Source: Hafnia alvei
GTDB lineage: Bacteria; Pseudomonadota; Gammaproteobacteria; Enterobacterales; Enterobacteriaceae
Direction: 5' to 3'
Length of the DNA: 33,707 nucleotides
Assembly (NCBI RefSeq): GCF_900095695.1
Contig: NZ_FMIQ01000020.1
Coordinates: 1-33,707, forward strand
Shown here: one piece after another, positions 17,201-25,519 of the stretch
Position numbering within the stretch: the stretch's first letter is position 1
Layout: every line of letters begins with the position of its first letter
Made by a program: the position numbers and the translations under genes
Notes under the pieces: generated by a model
Databases searched by the model: none
The model's input: only the letters and a program-made list of their open reading frames with translations
Told to the model about the DNA's origin: nothing

Positions 17201-17653
17201 CCACAGCAACAACGTGCCGCGGTCTTCCTGCCAGTATTGACGGGTCAGACCTGGGGTGAGTTGCTCGACTTCACCCACGGTACCGGTGATAAGCAGAATG
17301 CGAACTTTACGGGACCAGCCGTGACCATACAGATTGCGCATCGCTTCGCGAATTTCAGCGACGGTGACATTACGAGGGGCTGTTCTCGAAAGTCTCGATT
17401 CCCCTCCCGGCAGGGCACTATTTTTCTGCTCCTGCCAACGATGATATTTTTCCCGCATATACCGGAACATGAGAGGCGTATAACGGCAAGTGAGTAATAC
17501 AACCCAGACCGCAGCAAATACCAGTACCTGCTCAAGGTGAGTATCAATACCGTAACGGGGGCCAAGATAAAGGATCAGGCCCAGAATAATGAATGAAATG
17601 GAAGCCACAATACCGACAAGCCCCCCTCTGCTCCATGAGCTACCCGGCATCAT
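14252..17653 (-). CDS. tssM: TssM (IcmF/VasK), T6SS inner-membrane core protein
   Basis: Large membrane-complex subunit spanning the inner membrane and periplasm and contacting TssL and the TssJ lipoprotein. The 1133 residues show helices at about 11-30, 42-56 and 366-388, the cytoplasmic domain between helices 2 and 3, and a long periplasmic part with the IcmF-related region (for example FTRQAWEQAVQPAIQKV) and the C-terminal VasK domain (near WPADTEAPGANLSW). The Walker A loop present in some IcmF proteins is absent: the expected GxxxxGKT position reads ITGTVGEVEQL, so nucleotide binding is unlikely. The ATG overlaps the upstream stop by one base and the TGA overlaps the tssA ATG, so the genes are translationally coupled. 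Confidence 0.96.
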   Translation of the reverse strand: MMPGSSWSRGGLVGIVASISFIILGLILYLGPRYGIDTHLEQVLVFAAVWVVLLTCRYTPLMFRYMREKYHRWQEQKNSALPGGESRLSRTAPRNVTVAEIREAMRNLYGHGWSRKVRILLITGTVGEVEQLTPGLTRQYWQEDRGTLLLWGGDLNGPVDSQWFTALRKLRRRPADGMVWVTSLFDRLSSPDLPQPQSAPSDSVMDTFSHAICARNEALGWQLPLYVWSLHSRAGMPEGRTTQATGCLLPAGCTADILTAQLTALSPALISQGIVQISEDPQHHFLLMLANQLIHEPQSVAGPLSVLLNPYRPVPLAGVVFSQPTTGAERAMQHHWGRDNRWDVLPDSVRELPAVLRPRQPGIHWWRVMACALALLMLLWGTWMVVSFINNRNLIVSAQTQATLASEQKKPLADRLLALSALQKTLARLQYRSELGVPWYDRAGLSRNDELLTVLWPRYRDSAQPLLRDAAADHLTAQLNAFVSLPPDSPLREKMAKATYDQLKLYLLLSRPEHMDAVWFSRTLLHDWPTREGVKDSIWQGVAPSLLSFYAANLTTHPQWRLSADESLVSQARALLVRLMGMRNSESSQYQKMLAEVVNQYSDMRLEDMTGETDASRLFRTTEVVPGMFTRQAWEQAVQPAIQKVVKARRDELDWVLTDSKQQPQQADSPEALQKRLTERYFADFGSAWLAFLNSLRLNRATTLSDAIDQLTLMADVRQSPLVALMNTLNVQGHTGQTGEAISDSLVKSAKNLLGGENKNVIDQGAGIQGPLDATFGPLLALMDKNQVGGQAQSLQSYLTRVTQVRLRLQQVTNAADPQAMTQTLAQTVFQGKAVDLTETRDYGSLIAAGLGQEWSGFGRTVFVQPMEQAWQQVLTPAADSLNAQWQQAVVSDWNRAFGGRYPFSDASSEVSLPLLAKYLNTDSGRIAQFLQTRLKGVLHREGSHWVPDSINSQGLTFNPAFLKAINTLSQLSDVAFPQGNAGMHFELRPGTSSGVMQTDMIIDSQKLTYVNQMPAWKRFTWPADTEAPGANLSWISTQAGTRQYADMPGAWGLIRLLDKATVSDNSGVGSSYNLLWKALDGRNLNYTLRTEAGDGPLALLKLRNFRLPETIFSVDASQVQASLSGVDTEEAY

Positions 17654-18801
17654 TATTTTTCACTCCCTGGGGTAACAGTACTGACGAAATGGTCAGTTCC
17701 TGAGGTAAACAGCCCTAAAACCGGTGTTCTACTGATAGTCACGATATCAGAGACCAGTGCCGCCAGTAGCCAGCCACTGCCTTCTCCCGGGATACCGTTA
17801 TATTTTTCCAGTACATCAATTTCTTCAGGCACCCACGGCGCCTGATGCCTCTGAGCCGCTGTCATGATGTCAGCAAACCATTCGCTCCAAGCAGCGCTGT
17901 CACAAAAGACTTTTGATGTCTGGCTGGCGATCGTTTGTGTTTCCAGAAACAATCCCATCTCTGCGTTGAAATAAGTCATATCCAACGGCATCGGGCGCAG
18001 AATGCGGGCAGAATGAGGAAGCTGATATTTTTCAGCGATATCATCGCTGGTAAGTATCATGGTTGCGAGTGCATCGGAATAATGTTCAGCACCCTGCTGC
18101 TGCAATATCAGGATCAAATCGATATCGAAAACGGGATTTTTAAGGCGCTTTTCGATCCAGGCAAAAGACAGGGTTTTACAAAACGAAACCGAACCTGTTA
18201 GCGCACGACCAGGGTAAATTCTTCCCCATGATTCACGAAACTGGGCTTCGAAGTCCGGCGAAGTCAAGTCGCTCACAATGGTAACGTTGAACGGCACTGT
18301 CGCAGGTAACATCGCGATCGCGTTTTGTACACCGGCCAGCCCTAGTTCAAGCAAGGAGGTGGAAGCTGCCGATTGCGCTTCAAAATGGCTGGTTAGTGAA
18401 AGAAATTGCGGCGCACCTGCAGCAGCCGATTTAGCAATGGCGTCAGAGGTCACTCCTGAAGGTAACAGTATGCTACTTCCAAGCACGGCCAGATAACGTC
18501 CAGCCCAGGCCTCCCACTGTTGCTGTCCGTATTCAGCTTCCTTCTGCAAAAACTGATGCTCATCAACGGTTCTGCCCCATAGCCAGCCCCGTAAACAAAA
18601 CAGGAAAAACCAGCCAAGCACTGGGCTGGATGCCAACCACCAGATATTGAAAACAGCCAGCACCTTAGCCATACCGGATGCATGGAGGATAAACAGTAAC
18701 ACCCCCACAACAGCGGCAATGCCTCCTGCTAACAGCCACCCGATAAAAGATGGCTCAGGAGGTAACTCCATCGTTGTTGCTTTCGTCCTTTCCCAGCCCA
18801 T
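17653..18801 (-). CDS. PAAR-linked two-helix membrane protein of unknown function (copy 1)
   Basis: A 382-residue protein with two predicted membrane helices, about residues 19-41 and 52-71, then a long soluble region containing WEAWAGRYLAVLGSS, IDLILILQQQGAEHYSDALA and TSDDIAEKYQLPHSARILRP. It is clearly paralogous to the gene cut by the left window edge, sharing the helices, the WAGRYLAV motif and the block around HYSDALA. It is not recognised as a named T6SS component. It starts three bases after a PAAR stop and its own stop overlaps the tssM start by one base (TAATG), so it is coupled to both. Possible roles are an accessory partner of PAAR loading or a membrane-complex modifier; neither is shown by the sequence. 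Confidence 0.8.
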   Translation of the reverse strand: MGWERTKATTMELPPEPSFIGWLLAGGIAAVVGVLLFILHASGMAKVLAVFNIWWLASSPVLGWFFLFCLRGWLWGRTVDEHQFLQKEAEYGQQQWEAWAGRYLAVLGSSILLPSGVTSDAIAKSAAAGAPQFLSLTSHFEAQSAASTSLLELGLAGVQNAIAMLPATVPFNVTIVSDLTSPDFEAQFRESWGRIYPGRALTGSVSFCKTLSFAWIEKRLKNPVFDIDLILILQQQGAEHYSDALATMILTSDDIAEKYQLPHSARILRPMPLDMTYFNAEMGLFLETQTIASQTSKVFCDSAAWSEWFADIMTAAQRHQAPWVPEEIDVLEKYNGIPGEGSGWLLAALVSDIVTISRTPVLGLFTSGTDHFVSTVTPGSEK

Positions 18802-18804
18802 TAA

Positions 18805-19071
18805 TTATCCTACCGTGCTGTTCTGAGCACTTGAAATTACAGTACAACCGCACTGACATTTGCAGCCATCGACGACAACAGCGCGACCGTTAAATGTCCG
18901 GTGCGGTGATCCTTCCACGATAGGATTATTTCCATGCCCATCTACCGGACAACTCACCATATCACCCACTAACGCGGCTTTTTTCCCGTCGACAGTAATA
19001 TTGGAAGAGGCAGAGATCACTTTTCCACCGTGAGAAGTTTTGTCTCCGAGCAATACGATGCCATTGGACAT
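18805..19071 (-). CDS. PAAR-domain spike-tip protein (copy 1)
   Basis: An 88-residue single-domain PAAR protein that would cap the VgrG trimer as a sharpened, metal-binding tip. It contains LLGDKTSHGGKVISAS, a second ALVGDMVSCPVDGHG repeat and a CKCQCGCTVISS end, the usual His/Cys metal-ligand pattern. The ATG at 19071 has an AGGTG ribosome-binding site eight bases upstream; an in-frame GTG at 19080 is less likely. A 142-base AT-rich gap precedes it, so it may start a transcript of its own. The stop is three bases from a membrane-protein gene, an arrangement repeated twice at the left end of the window. There is no toxin extension. Confidence 0.93.
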   Translation of the reverse strand: MSNGIVLLGDKTSHGGKVISASSNITVDGKKAALVGDMVSCPVDGHGNNPIVEGSPHRTFNGRAVVVDGCKCQCGCTVISSAQNSTVG

Positions 19072-19222
19072 AATAAACACCTATATTTATTTAACAGTTA
19101 CTTTGCATTGATTATATTAAAATCAGAAATTTCGGATCGTGGCGATAATGTTTGATCATCGGCACTGACACAACTAACATTAAAGTTCAGCGGAATAATT
19201 TATTTAGCCCCTTACACATAAA

Positions 19223-19990
19223 TTAATCCTTCAATCTGTTTACATTAGGATGAGTTGTTCCATCAGATACGACTGTTCCATCCGGATAGATAATTTTATA
19301 AAACGCTCCGACTTTATGTTCTTTTGGAGCAATCATCTTAACAAGTTTAGATTCATCAAGAGTTGGTTTAAATATCACCTGAATAGCTTTGGCGGGAGAA
19401 ACCATCTTTATTTGCATGAAATCATTCTCACCAAATAAATTCAACATATCGTTTGCACTGATGCGTTTATTGGTTTGTACCAAGGGATAGTACGCTGGAG
19501 ATAAAACAAGTTCAGGATTTTCAAACACCTTAAATCGACCATTTTTGGTTGCATTGTCATCAAATGCAATTGTAGCACCAACGGCAGTTCCTGGAACTAA
19601 ATCCTTCCCGAGGTGGGTAGTATCAACATATTCAATACCCAAATTGAACTCACTCAGTTTCCAGTTACACTTACCGCCGCCATCTTTTGCTATTTTTGCA
19701 ATCCATACACCGGATGAGTTCTTTTCCTGAAGAGGTATTTTTATTGGATTGAGTCCCACCTTCTCATAATGCTGACCATCTCGCATACTCATCAACTTAC
19801 GTTTACACGTCGTTGATACATACAACACTTCAAGAGGAAAAGGTTTTGTATATGGTGAAGGATTTTTTATCTCGATATTTACCCATTCAGTATTCGATGG
19901 TGGTGATAATGTTCTGTCAGTTGCCTGAGCACATCCATTTAGCAAAAAAACAACTTGAAGAAAGATAAATAAATTAAATGCCTTATACAT
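19223..19990 (-). CDS. Periplasmic lipoprotein, probable immunity protein to the adjacent lipase
   Basis: A 255-residue protein with a clear lipobox (FLLNGC, Cys20) and no enzymatic motif. The mature part is rich in beta-strand patterns, including WVNIEIKNPSPYTKPFPLEV, which resembles the immunoglobulin-like fold seen in other lipase-immunity lipoproteins; the fold is inferred. Its ATG overlaps the lipase stop by eight bases, so the two are translated together. Known phospholipase effectors of T6SSs act in the target periplasm and have periplasmic or lipoprotein immunities, which fits this location. The gene is AT-rich compared with the tss core, as expected of transferred cargo. The function is inferred from context. 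Confidence 0.75.
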   Translation of the reverse strand: MYKAFNLFIFLQVVFLLNGCAQATDRTLSPPSNTEWVNIEIKNPSPYTKPFPLEVLYVSTTCKRKLMSMRDGQHYEKVGLNPIKIPLQEKNSSGVWIAKIAKDGGGKCNWKLSEFNLGIEYVDTTHLGKDLVPGTAVGATIAFDDNATKNGRFKVFENPELVLSPAYYPLVQTNKRISANDMLNLFGENDFMQIKMVSPAKAIQVIFKPTLDESKLVKMIAPKEHKVGAFYKIIYPDGTVVSDGTTHPNVNRLKD

Positions 19991-21911
19991 TTTCTATGTC
20001 CTCTTCACCATAATGGCCAAATCTTTTAACAGCATCAGTTCCTGATGCAACAGAGATGGTTGAGTTAAGTGAGTTTTTTAGTAAACCCTCGAGTGAAAGA
20101 AATTTTTTATTCCTGTCAAACTCATTCTTAGGAATTTCACCTGAATAGTGATCCATTTGTAATTCAAAGGAAGCTACTTTATCCGCATGTTCAGTGAAGA
20201 TCTTTCCATCGCTCAACCCTTTTTCATAAGCTAACCCTAGTAATTTATTATTTATATAGGGCATATATGATGTCAGGAGATGATTTCCTACATTAGCAGG
20301 CACACCTCTGTTTGGGTTCATGCCTTCGGGGAAAAGATCTTCCTTGGTAAGCGTAGCTTTAAAATCCTTTTGATCTTGCCCGGATTGTTTAGCTTCCTGA
20401 AGAGCCAGGGAAGGTACAAGATAGAGCTTAACTTTTTCAGGAAGCCTTGCCTGAATGGTCATGCAATTTCTCGGATAAGGAAGTTCAATACTACATTGTT
20501 GCCACTTTCTGCTTTGAGTCGTAGTTAAAAATGCGACCGTGTTTCCATGATGCCAAAAACAGTCACCCCACTCTACGATTTGCGAGGCGGTAAGTTCAAC
20601 GACAGACCATAAAAAACCAAGCGTTGTTCCCAAAGGCCCCCATAATTCATATAACTGATTATCCAGATCAGCTTCAGGTGGAACTGATGGCACTGGGTCT
20701 TGATCATTTACATGCCGATAGTGAGTAATACTTGATAATACATCTACAGCATTTTTAGTGAACGTTCTTGGCATACCATAAGTATAAAGAAGCGGTTTAC
20801 TTTCCTTTAATCTTGCCGAGTGGATTAATGCCAGCGCTCCTCCTAAGCTATGACCACAAATGAACAAATCCCTACCTTCTATTTTATTGCTAAGTTCATT
20901 AAGCTGATTTTCAAACCTTCTTTCAATTAAGGTATAGCCTGCCCAAAATCCCGTATGTACTTTCCCAGCAGGAACTAATGAAGTACATTCAGATTTGATA
21001 TTGCAACTATCGGACTCTACTGGCCTGAAAGAAGCATCAGTTATCCCATCAGTCAGACTGGCAGTCCCGCGCCATGCTATGACTATTTTATTGTTGTTGT
21101 AGAAATAATAAAGCTGCGTATCTCCCTCAGGATCATCAGCTTTGGTCGAATCAATATCTATTGGAAGAAAATATCTATCAGAATATGGAACATCAACAAC
21201 TAAAGCATTAATTGTCGATTTGCCGATTTTTCGGGAGGGTATCGTCGAAAGATCCTGACATTGATTAATAAAATACTTTGTGATGATATCTATATCATCA
21301 TATGCTAAATCTGAGGTTAATCCTAAGTTAATGGCATTTGCCATGGAGTAATCATTCTGGTGATGAAGCACTAGCTCCCAGGCTCTGAACGGACAAATTT
21401 CGATCACATGGCGCTTTTCTAGTTCATTTGTTCTGACCTTAACGCCCTTAAATGAACTACTGATTGGAAAATGAAATAAGGGTAACTCTTCCCCGTCTCT
21501 TTGCTCTAAATCAGGTTTTTCATGACATAATTCGCCCACGACGGCATAGCGCCACACATAACCACTTCCCTCGGCTTTTGGACGAACAATCGAGTCTTTT
21601 AGAGGGTCTCTACCCACGCGAAGAGAGCGCTTTTCCATTTCCTTTGTCAGTTGGTTACTGTCAAGTGTCAGTTTCAACTCAAGACCATGCGGCATATCAA
21701 TATGGATAAGCCCATTAGCATCGCTTTGGCCTGAATGCGTAAAGTTATCGACTGGTCCGGAAACTGGATGAGAACTTTCGGCTATCCATGGCATATTCGC
21801 GACAGGAGCATTCTGTTCATCTACAAGTTGAAATTCGACCCAGTAGAGCATTTGCTCTTCGCATGGAGCATGAGGATTTTTACGGCAGAGTGAGGATACA
21901 GCTGTAGTCAT
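19983..21911 (-). CDS. Class 3 (alpha/beta hydrolase) lipase, T6SS phospholipase-type effector
   Basis: A 642-residue protein with a lipase_3-type alpha/beta-hydrolase core. It has IVIAWRGTAS (about 277-286, oxyanion region), ICGHSLGGALAL (nucleophile Ser355 in GxSxG), HVNDQDPVPSVPP (acid Asp405) and CFWHHGNTV (His about 455), completing a catalytic triad. The N-terminal 110 residues (YWVEFQLVDEQNAPVANMPW, then GQSDANGLIH) form an Ig/carboxypeptidase-regulatory-like delivery domain common on T6SS cargo. The start at 21911 is set by GGAGGGTGAATAGA one base after the vgrG stop. Position just after vgrG and before a lipoprotein gene overlapping by eight bases supports a membrane-lipid-degrading antibacterial effector; class 3 lipase effectors are grouped as Tle2-like, but the subfamily is not proven here. 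No signal peptide, as expected for T6SS cargo. Confidence 0.88.
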   Translation of the reverse strand: MTTAVSSLCRKNPHAPCEEQMLYWVEFQLVDEQNAPVANMPWIAESSHPVSGPVDNFTHSGQSDANGLIHIDMPHGLELKLTLDSNQLTKEMEKRSLRVGRDPLKDSIVRPKAEGSGYVWRYAVVGELCHEKPDLEQRDGEELPLFHFPISSSFKGVKVRTNELEKRHVIEICPFRAWELVLHHQNDYSMANAINLGLTSDLAYDDIDIITKYFINQCQDLSTIPSRKIGKSTINALVVDVPYSDRYFLPIDIDSTKADDPEGDTQLYYFYNNNKIVIAWRGTASLTDGITDASFRPVESDSCNIKSECTSLVPAGKVHTGFWAGYTLIERRFENQLNELSNKIEGRDLFICGHSLGGALALIHSARLKESKPLLYTYGMPRTFTKNAVDVLSSITHYRHVNDQDPVPSVPPEADLDNQLYELWGPLGTTLGFLWSVVELTASQIVEWGDCFWHHGNTVAFLTTTQSRKWQQCSIELPYPRNCMTIQARLPEKVKLYLVPSLALQEAKQSGQDQKDFKATLTKEDLFPEGMNPNRGVPANVGNHLLTSYMPYINNKLLGLAYEKGLSDGKIFTEHADKVASFELQMDHYSGEIPKNEFDRNKKFLSLEGLLKNSLNSTISVASGTDAVKRFGHYGEEDIENV

Positions 21912-21912
21912 T

Positions 21913-24441
21913 CTATTCACCCTCCTGGCTATCAGCAATATTTCGCGGATATTCGATTTTTAACTGCGATGGCATAGACGTAAATATTGGAGATGTCTCT
22001 CCATGTGCTCCAGAAATGCCCTCATAAACATCACCTTCAGCCGTCGTAATTTTATATGTGGTGAAAGGCTTAATTGCTCCGCTGGCTAATGACGTTGTGG
22101 TAAACCCTTCGCTGTACCCTTTCGAGAAAGTCACTGGTGGTGTATCTAAACTGGCAGGACCTGTCTGATTAACATTGGCCGCTTTCAGTAAAATATTCCC
22201 CGGACATCCCAGTTCAATATTCCCACCGCTAAGCTTTATATAAGCACCGCCGCAACTTAAAATCAGTTCCTTGCTGGCATTCACCTTCACGCTTCCCTGA
22301 CCGCTTGCGACAGTGATGTCCTGTAATGCTGAGATATTCATGGCATCAGCTTGTGCCTGAATATCAACCTTCCCTGCCCCGGCATACATTTTCATTCCTG
22401 CAGCCTGTGCAAACAAACTTACAGCCTCGCTCGCCGCCACAGTGAATGATTGCCCGGCGCTGATATCGGTGTTTTTACCAGACATAAGGCCAATACTTGC
22501 CCCGCCTGAAGCCATACGGACAGTCTCAGGACTGAGAATACCAATACCTGCAGGAGCATGAGCAACAAGACCCGGCATTTTGAGATATTTCAAGGCATCA
22601 TTCAGTATTTTCTGCCCATCGATATCTGACTGTGTTGCCTTGGCACCTTTGACTGCCGTCTGTAGGCTTCTGGCCAGCGTCAGCGCCTGCATTAGTTGCT
22701 CGATCACTCCGTCCATTTCGAGCATTTTACTGCCAACATCAGGTTGCGCATCTGCGGTAAGCAAAACGCCTTTCCCACCACGAACGCTCACCCAATCATT
22801 AGTCCGTAATTCAGCCCCTTCACCACGAAGCACTCTATCAGCATTGACGTTGTGTCCCAGATTCAGTTGGGTCTTGCCGCCATACTCTGTACTGAGCTTA
22901 ACGTGCTCTTCGCCGCGCTTGTCTTCCATCCGCAGCTTGTTTAGCCCAGCTGTACGGATAACGTTACGCGTGCTGTTCAGTTCGGTGACATGATCAACGT
23001 GTCGAGAGTCGTGCAGGGCATGGGCAATATAAGGCCGATCCGGATCACCTTCGTGGAAAGCAATCGCCACTTCCGTCCCCTGAATTAGCGGGAAGTGAAA
23101 ACCATACTTATCGCCACCGTAGGGCTTTGCCAGTCGCACTGGCATGCTTTCCATCCCCTGGTTTTTGTCATCACTGTCCGCATCAAATTTTACACGGTAC
23201 AGACCCGATGCATCCTGCCAGGCATACATATCGTTGTCTTTCGCACTGGTCACGCGAGCAGTCAGCGTACCGCTGATGACCGGGCGCTTTTTGGCTGGCG
23301 GACGCCAGCAGCGGGTTTCGCTGTACGGCATCGCGGTCCATTCAACCCGTAGCGCATTTTTACGACTGGCGGTGTAACCGGCGCTCAGGATGATGACACC
23401 GTTTTCTGTTGCCGCAGGCAGGGTTGGCGGAAAGGCTGTTTCCGTGATGGTCAGTACCTGAGCCGGGCTCAGGGTCGCGTCCGTACTGCTGCCGGTCACC
23501 GTCGTCTGGGTTGACAAGAAACGCTCATGCTCCATGCGTGCGCAGAAGTTGCCGGTCTCAGCGGCAGGGTCAATCTTGTCCCCGCTTTCCAGATGCCGCG
23601 GGCGATAGTGATACACGTCCCCGTAAGTAACGCCTTCCCCCTCACCACGCGTCATATCCGCCGGTGCGGAGGTCAGGACTTTCTGCGCTTCACGGTGGTT
23701 GTAATCACCGGCCGTCACCGAGCTTTCCACCACGTTGTGCCAGACGTGGATATCCCACACTGACTCAGCGCCGTTGTCACTGGTACCTGAAGGGCTGTTC
23801 AGCGGCAGCGTTTTACCAAACTGCCAGGCGCTCTGCTTGTCGGCAAAGTGAATAACCTCCGTCAGCGTATCCGGTTGTAAGGTGAAGAAATAAAATATTC
23901 CCACCTCCGCCAGCAGACGTTCTATAAATGCAAGGTCATTTTCCTGATACTGGTTGATTTGCTCGCGCTTTGGGTAGTCGGCCTTAAGGGTGAATTCATA
24001 TTCCCAGCCTTTCAGCCCATGGTCAGTGAGCACCTGCGCCACGACGTCTGGCACCGATTTGTTGACGAAGAAACGATGAGTACGGAACTGATTACCGAGC
24101 AGCGAGAGGAAGGGCTCCAGCGTAATAAAGTATTTAGCTTCATCGACCGAGCCAGATATTCGACGAAAATCGGTAATAACGCCGTGAACGACCTTATTAC
24201 CCGTCAGGCTTTGTAATAATCCCGTGCCCATCGTCAGGCTGGCAGGCTTGCTCAGCAGCTGCGTCGCATCAATATCTTTATCGTTGCTGGTGAACAGGAT
24301 CGTGTAGCGGTACAGATGGCTCATAAATTCTTTGCCACTGAACTCTTCTACATCCAGAACTGATGTGCAGGAGGGAATATCCAGCCGGTAACGGTTCAGT
24401 GTGCTTTGGATCATATTAGTCAATGTACTTATCACATTCAT
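21913..24441 (-). CDS. vgrG: VgrG (TssI), T6SS spike protein
   Basis: Trimeric needle tip that sits on the Hcp tube, carries PAAR and effectors, and punctures target membranes. The 842-residue protein shows the gp27-like N-terminal half (LDVEEFSGKEFMSHLYRYTI near the start, then YQENDLAFIERLLAEVGIFY), the gp5-like OB region with GTEVAIAFHEGDPDRPYIAHA, and a C-terminal DUF2345 beta-helix (LSCGGAYIKLSGGNIELG). A short tail ends YKITTAEGDVYEGISGAHGE, a common effector-docking tail rather than an enzymatic domain. The ATG follows an AAAGGA ribosome-binding site. The stop is one base from the lipase gene start, whose GGAGG lies inside the vgrG 3' end, so the lipase is the probable cargo of this spike. 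Confidence 0.96.
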   Translation of the reverse strand: MNVISTLTNMIQSTLNRYRLDIPSCTSVLDVEEFSGKEFMSHLYRYTILFTSNDKDIDATQLLSKPASLTMGTGLLQSLTGNKVVHGVITDFRRISGSVDEAKYFITLEPFLSLLGNQFRTHRFFVNKSVPDVVAQVLTDHGLKGWEYEFTLKADYPKREQINQYQENDLAFIERLLAEVGIFYFFTLQPDTLTEVIHFADKQSAWQFGKTLPLNSPSGTSDNGAESVWDIHVWHNVVESSVTAGDYNHREAQKVLTSAPADMTRGEGEGVTYGDVYHYRPRHLESGDKIDPAAETGNFCARMEHERFLSTQTTVTGSSTDATLSPAQVLTITETAFPPTLPAATENGVIILSAGYTASRKNALRVEWTAMPYSETRCWRPPAKKRPVISGTLTARVTSAKDNDMYAWQDASGLYRVKFDADSDDKNQGMESMPVRLAKPYGGDKYGFHFPLIQGTEVAIAFHEGDPDRPYIAHALHDSRHVDHVTELNSTRNVIRTAGLNKLRMEDKRGEEHVKLSTEYGGKTQLNLGHNVNADRVLRGEGAELRTNDWVSVRGGKGVLLTADAQPDVGSKMLEMDGVIEQLMQALTLARSLQTAVKGAKATQSDIDGQKILNDALKYLKMPGLVAHAPAGIGILSPETVRMASGGASIGLMSGKNTDISAGQSFTVAASEAVSLFAQAAGMKMYAGAGKVDIQAQADAMNISALQDITVASGQGSVKVNASKELILSCGGAYIKLSGGNIELGCPGNILLKAANVNQTGPASLDTPPVTFSKGYSEGFTTTSLASGAIKPFTTYKITTAEGDVYEGISGAHGETSPIFTSMPSQLKIEYPRNIADSQEGE

Positions 24442-24479
24442 GATTTTTATCCTTTAAATACATTAGTTTCCTGAACGGT

Positions 24480-24977
24480 TTACAGCTGACAGACACCAAC
24501 AATAACAGACTGTGTCTTAGCATTATCTACATCACGGCAATAGGGTAAAAATATCTCCCTTTCAGTCGGCGTCACGTTATAAACATGCCCATTATTTATT
24601 TCGAAAGTAACGACTACTCTTCGGGATTTATTTTTATTTCCAGCGGGCGATCTGTATTCAACAATATACTGCTCATTATCCAGAAAGTGATAAAACGAAG
24701 GAGGAATACATAATTTCCCATCAACAACGCTGAGGTCAGGTGAAAAAATAAAATCTTTGCTCTTTGGTGGTATTCCTCGTGGGTTAATACCAATATCTGC
24801 CAGTTTGTAATTCTGTATATCAGCCCCACTAAAACAAATACTACCGCCCTCTCTGCTCACCCGTGCGGTTTTGTCAAAACGCACGCCAAGATCCTCCGGG
24901 CAGCCTGTTAATACCAACAGACACACTCCAGATAAAAGGGCTGACCTCCACACGTGAAGGTTGTTTACATTTACCAT
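24480..24977 (-). CDS. Putative T6SS-associated periplasmic lipoprotein, candidate immunity protein
   Basis: A 165-residue protein with a lipoprotein signal: hydrophobic stretch then LTGC, giving lipidated Cys26. The following PED lacks the Asp at +2 that would favour inner-membrane retention, so outer-membrane sorting is possible. The mature part looks beta-rich (for example YIVEYRSPAG, RRVVVTFEINNGHVYNVTP) and has paired cysteines near the end. It resembles the group named in annotations as putative T6SS immunity periplasmic lipoproteins; that match is from memory. The gene overlaps the upstream HExxH gene by seven bases, the close coupling usual for effector-immunity pairs, and lies directly before vgrG. 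Confidence 0.68.
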   Translation of the reverse strand: MVNVNNLHVWRSALLSGVCLLVLTGCPEDLGVRFDKTARVSREGGSICFSGADIQNYKLADIGINPRGIPPKSKDFIFSPDLSVVDGKLCIPPSFYHFLDNEQYIVEYRSPAGNKNKSRRVVVTFEINNGHVYNVTPTEREIFLPYCRDVDNAKTQSVIVGVCQL

Positions 24978-25519
24978 GGGAACCCCCTCAATACGTTCTG
25001 GTATCCCTGTCGTATGGCGGGTTCAGAAGTATCACCATCGAGGGTAATAAGGGAGTAATCTGCATTTTCAAAGCTACACCATCTCTTATACCCAAAGGCC
25101 TGCAGAACAAAATCATCAGCAATAATCTGCGCCTGTTGTTCCATTGGATACTCACTTAACAACCGTCCGTCAAGGGTATAGCGATAGCTGACCATCCAGC
25201 TCACCAGCCCCCTGCCAACAACATTCATTCCTCTCGCCCGTTGCCAGACATGGCTCATTTCATGAATGAACAAATGTTGAAGATCGTCTGTTGACTGTGA
25301 GAAATCATCCCGATACTGATTACGAAAGTAAATCTCACCGTTTGGGGTCATTGCAGTATCTGCATTCTGCAGATTAAAAGGCAGATAGCTGCCTTTATGG
25401 ATCCAGATTTTTGGATACTCAACGGTGGACGCAAACACCGACTGTGCCAGCTGTATTTCCCCAGCAGTCAACAGCCGAATGCCTCCGTCTTTTATCTTGT
25501 CTTTACTTTTATCAGTCAT
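24971..25519 (-). CDS. Putative zinc metalloprotease of the VgrG-associated HExxH type, candidate T6SS effector
   Basis: A 182-residue soluble protein without a signal peptide. It carries HEMSH at about residues 86-90, the HExxH zinc-binding motif, followed by VWQRARG. About 35 residues on comes YPMEQQAQIIADDF, whose Glu (about 127) is placed like the third ligand of gluzincins. Proteins of this type occur next to vgrG or as C-terminal extensions of VgrG and are often named Vgr-related proteins. The ATG at 25519 overlaps the clpV stop by eight bases; an in-frame TTG at 25525 is less likely. The gene's own end overlaps the following lipoprotein gene by seven bases. Toxicity and immunity of the pair are inferred from layout. 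A housekeeping role in spike processing is the main alternative. Confidence 0.72.
   Translation of the reverse strand: MTDKSKDKIKDGGIRLLTAGEIQLAQSVFASTVEYPKIWIHKGSYLPFNLQNADTAMTPNGEIYFRNQYRDDFSQSTDDLQHLFIHEMSHVWQRARGMNVVGRGLVSWMVSYRYTLDGRLLSEYPMEQQAQIIADDFVLQAFGYKRWCSFENADYSLITLDGDTSEPAIRQGYQNVLRGFPW

Noticed and set aside
19081-19222. Promoter with a TATAAT-like box upstream of PAAR copy 1
   Set aside because: A TATAAT-like hexamer is present in AT-rich sequence but no acceptable -35 element lies at the right spacing.
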